From the NCBI RefSeq assembly GCF_014641615.1, contig NZ_BMIB01000004.1:372001-436000 (forward strand): a DNA stretch of 64,000 bases. The letters are read 5' to 3'. The position numbers and the translations under genes are program-made. The first letter of the stretch is position 1, and each line of letters begins with the position of its first letter. This document shows positions 1-8,113 of the stretch, one piece after another. The notes under the pieces are model-generated. The model ran no database searches. It saw nothing but the letters and a program-made list of their open reading frames with translations, and was not told the DNA's origin. Source of the stretch: Filimonas zeae. GTDB lineage: Bacteria > Bacteroidota > Bacteroidia > Chitinophagales > Chitinophagaceae.

Positions 1-1033
1 TACTGGTTTTACCAGACCGGGATGATACCCCTACGAAGTTGGTATAGTTAACCCCGGTTTTAAAAAACTCATCCTGCTGATTACGCGTAACACCAAATGG
101 ATTATCCAGAAAATGATCATCATCAATAGCTCTGTTACCAGCAATGCCGGGATTGTAACCAGCACCTATGTAACCATTGGGATAAGTAACTCCTGCATAT
201 TTGGTATACTGCCCCTGATATTGCTGCCAATCGGTTGCCAGCTTATAGGGGTGATGCGTTGCCAGTTCCAGCTTTTTAGCAATGCTCTGAAACCCCACTT
301 CATTACGAATGGTAACTTTAGTGGTATTGGCAGCCAGCTTGCTACCCTTTTTTGTGATAATAGAAATAACGCCATTACCTGCACGTGAGCCGTACAAAGA
401 AGAGGCTGCCGCACCTTTTACCACTTCCATAGATTCTACATCATCTACGTTAATATCGCTGATATTACCGTTCAGAATAACCCCATCCAGCAGAATCAAC
501 GGACCAGACCCCACCAGGTTCAGGTTATTATCGGCACGCAACAGGATATCGGTTGAGCCGCCCGGCGCGCCTGAGCCGGAACTGCTGCGTACACCGGCCA
601 CTTTGCCGGATAGTGCAGAAGACATAGATAAAGCTGGCGTAGCACTCAGCCTGTCTTCGCCTATTTTGGTAACCGATACAGTCAGCTGCTTGCGGGAGGT
701 GGCTGCTGCCACACCAGACACCACAATCTCGCTTAAAGTAACTTCAGAAACAGCCAGTACTACCGTAATGTCGGTTGTACCATCCAGTTTCACATCTGTT
801 GGTTCATACCCGATAGCACTTACTACAATTTCTTTTTTTCCCTGTGGAATGTTTACAGTGAAAGTACCATCTGAAGCTGTTGCAACCCCTCTGGAAGTTC
901 CTTTGATTAAAACGGAGGCAGAAGGAATAGGCTTACCATCTTTTGCCAATACTTTGCCTTTAAGGAGGGTTTGTGCTGATACGGACAGGCAAGACATGCC
1001 TAGTACCACTAACAGCGTTAGAAGTCGTCTCAT
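1..1033 (-). CDS. SusC-like TonB-dependent receptor, N-terminal part (runs off left edge)
   Basis: Outer-membrane TonB-dependent transporter of the SusC/RagA class, which imports oligosaccharides with a SusD lipoprotein. Reading the minus strand from 1033 gives about 344 codons without a stop: signal peptide MRRLLTLLVVLGMSCLSVSAQ, a CarboxypepD_reg-like domain (residues ~22-105, with SASVLIKGTSRGVATASDG), then the plug (~115-235) with GAAASSLYGSRAGNGVISI, the typical SusC plug motif. An ATG two codons upstream (1039) is an equally possible start. It reads the same way as the GH31 gene but a terminator separates them, so it probably opens a different PUL to the left. It lacks the CAGGAY repeat that marks the RG-I promoters here. 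Family certain; substrate unknown. Confidence 0.93.
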   Translation of the reverse strand, partial: MRRLLTLLVVLGMSCLSVSAQTLLKGKVLAKDGKPIPSASVLIKGTSRGVATASDGTFTVNIPQGKKEIVVSAIGYEPTDVKLDGTTDITVVLAVSEVTLSEIVVSGVAAATSRKQLTVSVTKIGEDRLSATPALSMSSALSGKVAGVRSSSGSGAPGGSTDILLRADNNLNLVGSGPLILLDGVILNGNISDINVDDVESMEVVKGAAASSLYGSRAGNGVISIITKKGSKLAANTTKVTIRNEVGFQSIAKKLELATHHPYKLATDWQQYQGQYTKYAGVTYPNGYIGAGYNPGIAGNRAIDDDHFLDNPFGVTRNQQDEFFKTGVNYTNFVGVSSRSGKTS

Positions 1034-1059
1034 GTGCATTTAGTTTTAGTTACAGAAAT

Positions 1060-1091
1060 TAAATATATAATTAAAAAATGCCCATTCCAAG
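1060..1091 (-). promoter_or_regulatory. candidate promoter of the left susC-like gene
   Basis: On the minus strand, CTTG (1088-1091) lies 20 nt upstream of TATATTTA (1060-1067), close to the Bacteroidota -33 TTTG / -7 TAnnTTTG pair. It is about 20-25 nt upstream of the susC-like start. The rest of 1040-1210 is AT-rich with no other feature I can support. Confidence 0.3.
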
Positions 1092-1210
1092 CAATTATTT
1101 AACAAATAATTCGATTTAGTAGACAACAAACACGAAAAGAAACACTTGTAAAATCAAAACAGAACTTTTTTTACACATGAAAACAAATCAAATACGTCCT
1201 CTTTTAGCCA

Positions 1211-1237
1211 AAAAAAAGACGCCGTGAGGCGTCTTTT
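1211..1237 (-). terminator. intrinsic terminator after GH31
   Basis: Perfect 10-bp stem AAAAGACGCC (1214-1223) / GGCGTCTTTT (1228-1237) with a GTGA loop. On the minus strand the stem is followed by a run of seven to eight T. It sits about 20 bp beyond the GH31 stop codon and separates that gene from the left susC-like gene. Confidence 0.85.
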
Positions 1238-1257
1238 ACATTCTTTCCGGTGTGTTT

Positions 1258-3702
1258 TTATAATACCGCAACAACCATATCCGTCCTGTTAGTTCCTTTT
1301 GGTTTTATATACAATACCTTTTCACCGGCATCGTAATACCACCCTTCCCGGGTAAAAGCCTTGCTGTCTGCCTCCTGTAACAGCGCTCCGTTTCCTGCCA
1401 CAGACTCAGGCCTGGCTGCTACATGCAACTTCAGCAAATAGCCATGTTCCTGCGGCTGATAGCCACCCACCGCCCTGGGTATCTGTATTGTTACCTTTTT
1501 ATTCTGCCAGGTGGTACTGATATGGGTAGCAGCATACCGGCCTTTCAGATATTGCAGACTTTTACCATCATCCTCATATAAAGTATAACTGCCGTTGGCG
1601 CCCGGGTAAATATCCCAGGTAATCTCCTGCACCTGCTTTTCATCGCAGTACAGCATTGCCGGCTGAGAAGGAATAATGGCTCCGGCTTTTACAAATATGG
1701 GCATACTATCCAGTGGTGTTACCACATGTACGTATTGCTTACCGCTATGCTGTTTGCCTGTCCAGTAGTTAAACCACTCACCTTCCGGTAAGTAAATACT
1801 ACGTGTTTGTGCGCCTTTGGTAGTTACCGGGCATACCAGCAGGTTATCGCCAAACATGTACTCATCTCCTATTTCGTATACATTTTCATCGTTCTGATAT
1901 TGCAACACCAACGCACGCATTAAAGGCATGCCTGTCTGGTGGTTCTGCCAGGCACTGCTGTAGATATAAGGTAACAGACTGTACCGTAATGAATCGTATT
2001 TACGAAAGTTGCGTAAAGCATCCGGGCCGTAGTTCCACGGCTCTTTATACCCGGGATGGTCCATACCAAACACCAGTGCTATAGGGCTGAAGAAACCGAA
2101 CTGGCACCAGCGGATATACAACTCGGGATCGGCGGGGTGCTCAAAGCCACCCATGCAGTGCGACCACTGGCCTACGCCGGACAAACCGATATTCAAACCT
2201 GCTTTTATAACAGGGGCAAAGTATTGCCACTCGCCTGGCCAGTCGCCTGCGAAGATGAAAGGAAAGCGCTGTATACCGGCAAAGCCTTCGCGGGTCTGGT
2301 TCAGCCCTCTTATGCCGTTGTGTGTCTGAAACTTTTCAAACGCACCTTTGGCATATACCAGTGGAAACACATTGTGCAGGGCAGGAATATTTTTACCTGT
2401 AGGGCCTGTTTTTTCACTCTCATTGGCCAGTCCGCCAAACGCGCTGCCTTCATCTGTTTTCAGGAACATAGCGCCCATATCAGCTACGCGTTTCACGCCA
2501 TGTTTCCACCACCAGTCTACCGCACTGGTATCAAAGAAGTTTACGAATTCTCCTGCATATCCTTCTTCCGGATAGGTATATTTTAATTGCTGTGCGGTAT
2601 CCAGCAGTTTCAGCTGTTTACCATTATCAAAACGCGGGCGCAGGTGTAAGCCTACCATATTATAATGCATGGCGTACAGGCTATCAAACATGCCTTTAGG
2701 ATCTTTAAACGTTTCGCGCCATTCAAAAGAGGTAGCGCCCTTGCCACCTACTTCACCAAAGATGCGCCAGGTACTATCCAGCCACAGCAGATCTACCGGA
2801 ATGCCCATATCGCGCAGCTTTTTTGCCAGTGCAATTACATAGGCATCGCTGGTAAGCGCTTCGTGCCCCCAGGTGCCGCCGGAATACGTACCCACATGCA
2901 GGCCAAAAGCAAACCGCGGTAACAGTGGCGCTTTACCGGTAAGGGAGGTATATCCGTTTAGGATGCTGCCGAAGCTGGGGCCGTAGATGAAGTAGTAATC
3001 CAGCTCACCTCCCTCTGCCTTAAAACTGTACTGCCCTATGTTGGCTGCCCCCATATCCCACTCAGAGGGGAAAGCGTTGTGCAGGAACAAGCCATAGCCT
3101 TTGGTGCTGATGAAAAAAGGCACAGGTGAGTAGTTGGCTTCCAGAATATTATAAGCGCCTACGGCATGAGGTAGCCCTTTGCCGCGGCCTACATTCAGCT
3201 TAATATGCTTGCTGCGTCTATCGAGAAAATCCATACGCTCGCCAAAGCCAAACACATGTTCATCGGCCTGTAGCTGTTTTACACAACCCACCGTATCGTC
3301 CTGCTTAAAGGCGCCTGCGGTTTGCTCCTGCTCATTCAACAATACCTTTCCTTCTTTAGAAAGCACATTCACTTTCATACCTGCTTTCCACACCAGTACC
3401 TGTAGCTGGCCGGTAGCAATTACAAAGCGGTCTTGTTTTTCAGTTACCGTAGCACTTACCGGTTGCCATAGGTAACGGGTAACCATATAAGGCTCATTGG
3501 CTTCAAAAGCGCCTGTAAAGCTGTATCGTATGCGAAACATGCCGGGTGTACACAGTTCCAGACGAAGGGTTCCACCGCTTGCAGGAAAAGTAAGGGTATT
3601 GCTCTGCCGGGTATAACCGCCTTTATAATTGCCGGCCTGCTGCGCGTGGGTAATAACTGAGAAGAGAAGTAACGCAATCGTTGCTATCAGATTCCTGTAC
3701 AT
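1258..3702 (-). CDS. GH31 family glycoside hydrolase (alpha-xylosidase/alpha-glucosidase type)
   Basis: Exported retaining alpha-glycosidase. Signal peptide residues 1-20 (ends THAQ), N-terminal beta-sandwich (~30-255), GH31 (beta/alpha)8 barrel (~262-600), C-terminal beta domains and a DUF5110-like tail. Catalytic signatures are visible: LKTDEG with nucleophile Asp417, as in the KTDFGE motif of YicI-type alpha-xylosidases, and FAGDWPGEW with acid/base Asp487, followed by GLNIGLSGVGQWSHCMGGF. Length (814 aa) is normal. It is divergent from the PL4 gene across a 24-bp palindrome made of two CAGGAT half-sites, so I place it in the RG-I regulon. The alpha-linked side-chain sugar it removes (Xyl, Glc or Gal) cannot be told from sequence. 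Confidence 0.92.
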   Translation of the reverse strand: MYRNLIATIALLLFSVITHAQQAGNYKGGYTRQSNTLTFPASGGTLRLELCTPGMFRIRYSFTGAFEANEPYMVTRYLWQPVSATVTEKQDRFVIATGQLQVLVWKAGMKVNVLSKEGKVLLNEQEQTAGAFKQDDTVGCVKQLQADEHVFGFGERMDFLDRRSKHIKLNVGRGKGLPHAVGAYNILEANYSPVPFFISTKGYGLFLHNAFPSEWDMGAANIGQYSFKAEGGELDYYFIYGPSFGSILNGYTSLTGKAPLLPRFAFGLHVGTYSGGTWGHEALTSDAYVIALAKKLRDMGIPVDLLWLDSTWRIFGEVGGKGATSFEWRETFKDPKGMFDSLYAMHYNMVGLHLRPRFDNGKQLKLLDTAQQLKYTYPEEGYAGEFVNFFDTSAVDWWWKHGVKRVADMGAMFLKTDEGSAFGGLANESEKTGPTGKNIPALHNVFPLVYAKGAFEKFQTHNGIRGLNQTREGFAGIQRFPFIFAGDWPGEWQYFAPVIKAGLNIGLSGVGQWSHCMGGFEHPADPELYIRWCQFGFFSPIALVFGMDHPGYKEPWNYGPDALRNFRKYDSLRYSLLPYIYSSAWQNHQTGMPLMRALVLQYQNDENVYEIGDEYMFGDNLLVCPVTTKGAQTRSIYLPEGEWFNYWTGKQHSGKQYVHVVTPLDSMPIFVKAGAIIPSQPAMLYCDEKQVQEITWDIYPGANGSYTLYEDDGKSLQYLKGRYAATHISTTWQNKKVTIQIPRAVGGYQPQEHGYLLKLHVAARPESVAGNGALLQEADSKAFTREGWYYDAGEKVLYIKPKGTNRTDMVVAVL

Positions 3703-3737
3703 GCAATCGTTCTTTTTTTACAAGCAAATAATGAAAC

Positions 3738-3812
3738 ACAATGTAGTAAAACAGGCACGAACCACCATCCTGTAGCTACAGGATGGTTTTCTGTAAATTC
3801 TATTGATATTTG
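3738..3812. promoter_or_regulatory. divergent promoter region with a 24-bp perfect palindrome (inverted CAGGAT half-sites)
   Basis: Positions 3764-3787 form a perfect 24-bp palindrome centred on TAGCTA. Each arm carries CAGGAT (plus strand 3779-3784; minus strand, read from 3772 down to 3767). The plus-strand half-site is 20 nt upstream of GATATTTG (3805-3812), in front of the PL4 ATG at 3820. The minus-strand half-site is 21 nt upstream of TACATTGT (3745-3738), in front of GH31. The same half-site and spacing occur before susC, PL22, PL11, rhaT and the second CE12 gene. The -7 matches here are imperfect (one mismatch for PL4, about two for GH31). Confidence 0.65.
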
Positions 3813-3819
3813 ATAGACT

Positions 3820-5523
3820 ATGTTACCAAAGCTTGCACTCATCGCCTCCCTGCTTTTTTATGGAGCAACAGGAAATGCCCAGTTAACGGTTGCCACCAAT
3901 GGCAATACTGTAACCTTGCAGAACCAGTTGGCTGCCTTTAGTTTTAATACCACTACGGCAGACCTTACTGCTATTGTAAATCATAAAGGCACCAGTCTGT
4001 TAGGCAAAAAAGGGCGTGGCTACCTGCTGGGGCCAGGCTTTTCTATGAGCCCCTGTACGTACAGCCTGTTACGAAAAACAGACAGCCTGATAGAGATTGC
4101 TTTTGACCATGCAGCCAGCAACCATTTCCACTACAGTCTGCATTACATAATACGCCCCAATGTTTCCGGCATTTACTGCTACCTGGTACAAAGCCATAAA
4201 GCGGGTGACTCCGCAGGCATATATGGGCAAACCCGCTGGGGCATCGGTGCCAATGAAAGCCTGTTCAACTACCATCTGGTGCGCGACAGCATACAAGGCC
4301 CTATGCCGCCTATGGCATCGCTTACAGATAGTAGTAAAATACAGGACTGGACTTACCGGCTGGCGGACGGCACGGTATATACCAAGTACAATTATGCAGA
4401 TTATATAGCAGACCGGCACGTGCACGGCATGGCAGGTACACAGTCTGGCCTGGGCCTGTTTGTAATACAAGCCAGCCATGAATACCTGAACGGTGGCCCC
4501 ACCAAACAATACCAGAATGTACACGCTACGCCTTACCTGATATGTATGTTTAACTGCGGCCACTTTTTAAGTGATAAGCGTAAAAGCGATGATGTAATAA
4601 CCGGCGACTGGCGCAAGGTAGATGGCCCCTTTCTGTTATATACCAATGAAGGCAGCAGTACTGATGCCCTATGGACGAATGCCAAACAACAGGCCACGCA
4701 GGAAATAGCGCAATGGCCTTATATATGGATGCAACACCCCGACTATCCACTGCAACGCGGAACGGTTAACGGCACACTGTTATTACAGGGCCAGCCTGCC
4801 GCCGGGGCAAATATAATATTGGCTGCACCCGGGTACGATTGGCAGGCACAAACCAGCGGCTATATCTATTACAGCAAAACAGATAAGCAGGGCAATTTTA
4901 GCCTGCCGCATGTACGCGCCGGGCAGTATACCCTATATGCTTACGGCTGTAACCAAACGGAGCAGTTTACCAAAGCAGGCATTGCCGTAGAAGCCCATAC
5001 CACTACCAGCACAGGCAGCCTGTTATGGCAACCGGTAAAACATGGCGCAACGCTATGGCAGCTGGGCATTGCAGACAGAACTACAAGCGGCTTTAACCTG
5101 AGTAATCATAGCCGTGAATACGGACTGTTTAATCTGGTGCCGGACACACTTGATTTTACCATTGGTAAAAACCAGGTAGCAGACTGGTATTACGCACAAA
5201 CCAAACCCGGCAACTGGAATATACACTTCCCCCTTACCCGTAACTATAAGAAAGGTGCAACCCTTACCATTGCCATTGCAGGTGCCGCTAAAAATTCCAC
5301 TTTACGCGTACTGGTAAACGGCCGGCAGGTAAGCACTTATAAACCCGGCAATGATGCCAGCGTTTACCGCAGTGCCGTAGCAGGGGGGTATTATCAGCTG
5401 CTGGAAATACCTTTTGATAGCAAATTGCTTACATCCGGCAATAACACCATCACACTACAATTGCCGGATGTTAAAAACGGTGGCGGTATTATGTATGATG
5501 CTATTAAACTGGAAGCAGAGTAA
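3820..5523 (+). CDS. PL4 rhamnogalacturonan lyase
   Basis: Secreted lyase that cuts the GalA-Rha backbone of RG-I by beta-elimination, leaving unsaturated GalA ends. Signal peptide 1-20 (ends GNAQ), catalytic beta-supersandwich (~22-300), a FnIII-like domain II (~305-385, LPHVRAGQYTLYAYG) and a jelly-roll carbohydrate-binding domain III (~395-567). PL4-type motifs include YTKYNYADY, RHVHGMAG and HEYLNGGPTKQ in the catalytic part, and LWQLGIADRT opening domain III. Family assignment rests on this three-domain order and these motifs. Length (567 aa) is normal. Start: ATG only 7 nt after the putative -7 box, so the transcript may be nearly leaderless. Followed 71 bp later by a secreted lectin-fold protein on the same strand. 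Confidence 0.88.
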   Translation: MLPKLALIASLLFYGATGNAQLTVATNGNTVTLQNQLAAFSFNTTTADLTAIVNHKGTSLLGKKGRGYLLGPGFSMSPCTYSLLRKTDSLIEIAFDHAASNHFHYSLHYIIRPNVSGIYCYLVQSHKAGDSAGIYGQTRWGIGANESLFNYHLVRDSIQGPMPPMASLTDSSKIQDWTYRLADGTVYTKYNYADYIADRHVHGMAGTQSGLGLFVIQASHEYLNGGPTKQYQNVHATPYLICMFNCGHFLSDKRKSDDVITGDWRKVDGPFLLYTNEGSSTDALWTNAKQQATQEIAQWPYIWMQHPDYPLQRGTVNGTLLLQGQPAAGANIILAAPGYDWQAQTSGYIYYSKTDKQGNFSLPHVRAGQYTLYAYGCNQTEQFTKAGIAVEAHTTTSTGSLLWQPVKHGATLWQLGIADRTTSGFNLSNHSREYGLFNLVPDTLDFTIGKNQVADWYYAQTKPGNWNIHFPLTRNYKKGATLTIAIAGAAKNSTLRVLVNGRQVSTYKPGNDASVYRSAVAGGYYQLLEIPFDSKLLTSGNNTITLQLPDVKNGGGIMYDAIKLEAE

Positions 5524-5594
5524 AGGCAGAAGCGCATCCGGCCTGAAGCTTGTGATAAGTATGTTATCCTGGAACACCATAAAACAGTTGAATA

Positions 5595-6293
5595 ATGATG
5601 AAACAGCTTAGCCTTCTTCTGATATTGATATGCACTTGCGGTTATATACTGAATGCGCAGGATACCAGCACCAAACGCACCATTGTATGGCACGATGATT
5701 TTGAGGCCGCCACGCTGGACAGTACCAAATGGATTGCAGAAATAGCACCCCAGCCGCGTTCCTCTGTATATATTGAAAAAGGCAGGCTGATACTGGATAC
5801 CAAAGGCGGTGTAACCGTATGGCTGAATGTGCCTTTAACCGGCAACTATGCTATTGAATATGATCGTACGGTGTTAATGGATAGTGGTGTAAATGACAGG
5901 GTGTCTGATCTTAACCAGTTCTGGGCAGCCAGCGATCCGCACAATGCCAACCTGTTTACGCGTAATGGTGTGCTGGAAAGCTATGATTCTTTACAGCTGT
6001 ATTATGTGGGTATGGGTGGTAATACCAATAAAACCACCCGGTTCAGAAAGTATCCCGGTACAGGAGAACGTACCCTTTTACAGGAGTTTACAGATGCCAT
6101 GCACCTGCTACAGGCCAATAAAACCTATCATGTAAAAACAGTGGTGGAAAACGGAACAACCGGCTTCTGGATCGATGGAGAACGTTATTTTTTCTACACC
6201 GATCCAAATCCTTTGCGTACCGGCTATTTTGGCCTGCGCTCCACAAAGTCGCGGCAGGCTATAGACAATGTGGTTATTTATGCGCTGCCTTAA
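5595..6293 (+). CDS. secreted concanavalin-A-fold protein (DUF6250/DUF1080-like), unknown function
   Basis: Signal peptide ~1-22 (LLLILICTCGYILNAQ). The mature protein (~210 aa) looks like one beta-jelly-roll: WHDDFEAATLDSTKW at the N-terminus, VTVWLNVPLTGNYAIEYDRT, and the closing GYFGLRSTKSRQAIDNVVIY, which is the usual final strand of LamG/DUF1080/DUF6250 domains. No catalytic signature was recognised. It follows PL4 on the same strand, so it may bind or process RG-I fragments. The start could be the first or second ATG (5595 or 5598). Its last 20 bp overlap the convergent superoxide dismutase gene. The DUF6250 label is from memory of the fold pattern and is moderately sure. Confidence 0.75.
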   Translation: MMKQLSLLLILICTCGYILNAQDTSTKRTIVWHDDFEAATLDSTKWIAEIAPQPRSSVYIEKGRLILDTKGGVTVWLNVPLTGNYAIEYDRTVLMDSGVNDRVSDLNQFWAASDPHNANLFTRNGVLESYDSLQLYYVGMGGNTNKTTRFRKYPGTGERTLLQEFTDAMHLLQANKTYHVKTVVENGTTGFWIDGERYFFYTDPNPLRTGYFGLRSTKSRQAIDNVVIYALP

Positions 6294-7023
6294 ACCTTTC
6301 TTCTACCACGCTCCAGTTTACCACATTCCACCAGGCGTTAATATAGTCGGGTCTGCGGTTCTGGTATTTCAGGTAGTAAGCGTGTTCCCATACGTCCAGC
6401 CCTAACAGTGGCGTACCTTTTAAATCGCTTACATCCATCAGCGGGTTGTCCTGGTTAGGGGTGCTGCCAACAACCAGTTTGTGGTCTTTGGTTACAACCA
6501 GCCAGGCCCAGCCACTGCCAAAGCGGTTTTTTCCGGCATCAGTAAACTGAGCGGTAAAAGCTTCGAGCGAGTTAAAGTCTTTCTGAATTGCTGCCAGCAG
6601 TTTACCGGAAGGTTTGGTACCTGCAGAGGTGGGAGCTACCATGCTTTTCCAGAACATTTCATGGTTAAACTGGCCACCGGCGTTGTTACGCATTTTGGTG
6701 GAGTATTTGGAAATATTGCCCAGCAGGCTTTCCAGTGAGGTACTGGCGGTGTTCACCCCTTCTGCCTGTACAGCCTCCCCCAGTGCTTTGGCATAGGCGG
6801 CACCGTGTTTGGAATAATGCAACTCCATAGTGGTAGCATCTATAATAGGCTCCAGCGCCTTGTAATCGTACGGCAGCGGTTGCTGCTTATAAGTTATGTT
6901 ATCTGCCAGAGGCGCATAGCCTTTGCCAAAAGAAGAAAGAACGGTAAAAGATAAACCTGTTGCCACACCGGCCATTCCAGCCTGCTTCAAAAACTCCCTC
7001 CGATTGGTAGTATTTCTTTCCAT
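6274..7023 (-). CDS. Fe/Mn superoxide dismutase with Tat signal
   Basis: Dismutates superoxide to H2O2 and O2. The core (~45-249) carries all four metal ligands: His69 (ELHYSKHGAAY), His121 (FNHEMFW), Asp210 and His214 in DVWEHAYYLKY. GSGWAWLV is also present. The N-terminus MERNTTNRREFLKQAGMAG is a twin-arginine signal (RREFLK) followed by a hydrophobic stretch and FGKGYA, so the enzyme is probably folded with its metal in the cytoplasm and exported to the periplasm. It is divergent from the ECF sigma gene, whose operon encodes methionine sulfoxide reductase, which suggests a shared oxidative-stress role. Iron versus manganese cannot be decided. Confidence 0.94.
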   Translation of the reverse strand: MERNTTNRREFLKQAGMAGVATGLSFTVLSSFGKGYAPLADNITYKQQPLPYDYKALEPIIDATTMELHYSKHGAAYAKALGEAVQAEGVNTASTSLESLLGNISKYSTKMRNNAGGQFNHEMFWKSMVAPTSAGTKPSGKLLAAIQKDFNSLEAFTAQFTDAGKNRFGSGWAWLVVTKDHKLVVGSTPNQDNPLMDVSDLKGTPLLGLDVWEHAYYLKYQNRRPDYINAWWNVVNWSVVEERFKAAHK

Positions 7024-7125
7024 AAAGTTTGCCTATTGGTTTGTTATTAAAAGCATTCTTACATCTAACCTATTCAAAATTAGCCATTCCTGGCCCCATC
7101 TTCGGTAAGACGGTCTTTTTTTCTC

Positions 7126-7133
7126 TATTTTTG
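7126..7133 (+). promoter_or_regulatory. candidate -7 element of the sigma factor gene
   Basis: TATTTTTG matches TAnnTTTG exactly and lies 54 nt upstream of the sigma factor ATG. I see no convincing -33 TTTG at 19-21 nt upstream, so support is limited to the one box. Confidence 0.3.
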
Positions 7134-7186
7134 GATTATTCACATCAGAAAAAGCAAAACCAGTGCCTGAAGACCGTTACCCGCAT

Positions 7187-7771
7187 ATGAGCACCTCGTC
7201 TTCCGACCCCGCACAATGGGTAAACCTGTATGGCGACTATCTGTTTTCGATAGCGCTGTTAAAGGTAGGCAATAAGGAAACAGCGGAAGACCTGGTACAG
7301 GAGACATTTATCTCCGCCATTAAAGCCAGAGATACTTTTAAGCAGAACAGCTCGGTTAAAACCTGGCTGGCCGCCATACTCAAAAACAAAATTGTTGATT
7401 ATTACCGCAAAAAGGATGTGCTGAAGCATGTTACGGAATATATAGATGATACGCAGCATGGTTTTTCCGAAGCGTTTTTTGATACCGGTAACGGCCACTG
7501 GTTGCCGGAAACCCTGCCGCAGGAATGGCATGGAAGCGCCGATGAAGCGCTGAACCGGAATGAATTTTATGCTGTTTTACAGTACTGCATTCAGAAAATG
7601 CCTAAAAAGCTGGTACCGGTTTTCACGGCCCGCTTTCTGGATAATGAGGAGGCAGATACAATTTGTAAGGAATTTAACATTTCCACGTCTAACTACTGGG
7701 TTATTATTCACCGCGCAAAGCTGCTGATGCGTAATTGCCTGGAAAAGAACTGGTTTTTACAATCAAGCTGA
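7187..7771 (+). CDS. ECF-type RNA polymerase sigma-70 factor
   Basis: Region 2 (~8-75) carries ETAEDLVQETFISAIKARDTF and KTWLAAILKNKIVDYYRK, the core-binding and -10 recognition helices. Region 4 (~130-190) has an HTH around FLDNEEADTICKEFNIS-TSNYWVIIHRAK. At 194 aa it is a standard ECF/group 4 factor. I chose the ATG at 7187; a GTG at 7163 in frame would add MPEDRYPH, with no homology support. It is followed after 6 bp by a ZAS-type anti-sigma candidate and then by msrBA, and it is divergent from sod. That context suggests redox stress rather than SusCD control. Confidence 0.9.
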   Translation: MSTSSSDPAQWVNLYGDYLFSIALLKVGNKETAEDLVQETFISAIKARDTFKQNSSVKTWLAAILKNKIVDYYRKKDVLKHVTEYIDDTQHGFSEAFFDTGNGHWLPETLPQEWHGSADEALNRNEFYAVLQYCIQKMPKKLVPVFTARFLDNEEADTICKEFNISTSNYWVIIHRAKLLMRNCLEKNWFLQSS

Positions 7772-7777
7772 TAACAC

Positions 7778-8059
7778 ATGCGCTTACTATCGTTTCTGCA
7801 CAGGATGATACACAGCTGCGAGGATGCCACTTTTCTCGCGGTAAAAAAGGAAGAAGGCAAGCTTACTTCCCGCGAAAAAACAAAGCTGTTTTTTCATCTG
7901 TTCATCTGTGGCATCTGCCGCCGTTTTGTAAAGCAGTCGCGCCGGTTACAGAAAATGGGACAATCCTGCCACGAAAAAATGCACGATCACCCCGCCCCCT
8001 TTACCCTGGCCCCTGAAACGCAGGCCCGTATGCAGGAAGAAATAGCGAAGCATTTGTAA
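7778..8059 (+). CDS. small ZAS-type (zinc-binding) anti-sigma factor candidate
   Basis: 93-aa soluble protein with no membrane segment. It has Cys14, His40, Cys44 and Cys47 in an HxxxCxxC arrangement (HLFICGIC). The spacing Cys-26-His-4-Cys-3-Cys equals that of the zinc ligands of the Streptomyces redox-sensing anti-sigma RsrA (Cys11, His37, Cys41, Cys44), recalled from the literature. Start is 6 bp after the sigma factor stop, so the two are co-transcribed. Inference: it sequesters the upstream sigma factor when zinc is bound and releases it on thiol oxidation. A further Cys at 64 is available. Many Bacteroidota sigma genes are followed by such small zinc-finger proteins, so the pairing is ordinary but redox sensing is unproven. 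Confidence 0.75.
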   Translation: MRLLSFLHRMIHSCEDATFLAVKKEEGKLTSREKTKLFFHLFICGICRRFVKQSRRLQKMGQSCHEKMHDHPAPFTLAPETQARMQEEIAKHL

Positions 8060-8107
8060 GGTTTTATATACAGTTGCGTCTATATAGGTGTTAAGGAAAT
8101 AAAACCT
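8059..8107 (+). other. 9-bp inverted repeat in the leader of msrBA
   Basis: AGGTTTTAT (8059-8067) and ATAAAACCT (8099-8107) are perfect complements around a 31-nt loop. They fill the 54-bp gap between the anti-sigma stop and the msrBA ATG (8114). No T-run follows, so this is not an intrinsic terminator. It could be an operator or an mRNA hairpin. Confidence 0.4.
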
Positions 8108-8113
8108 ACTCCG

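Noticed and set aside
4069..4563. Long open frame on the minus strand inside PL4
   Set aside because: Antisense to a clear PL4 gene, without domain pattern or promoter; a shadow frame.
7163..7186. GTG start for the sigma factor
   Set aside because: Adds eight residues with no family support; the ATG at 7187 is sufficient.
7187..8059. Sigma/anti-sigma pair as the SusCD-type PUL regulator
   Set aside because: It is not adjacent to a susC gene with a signalling domain, and the anti-sigma protein has no membrane or FecR domain.
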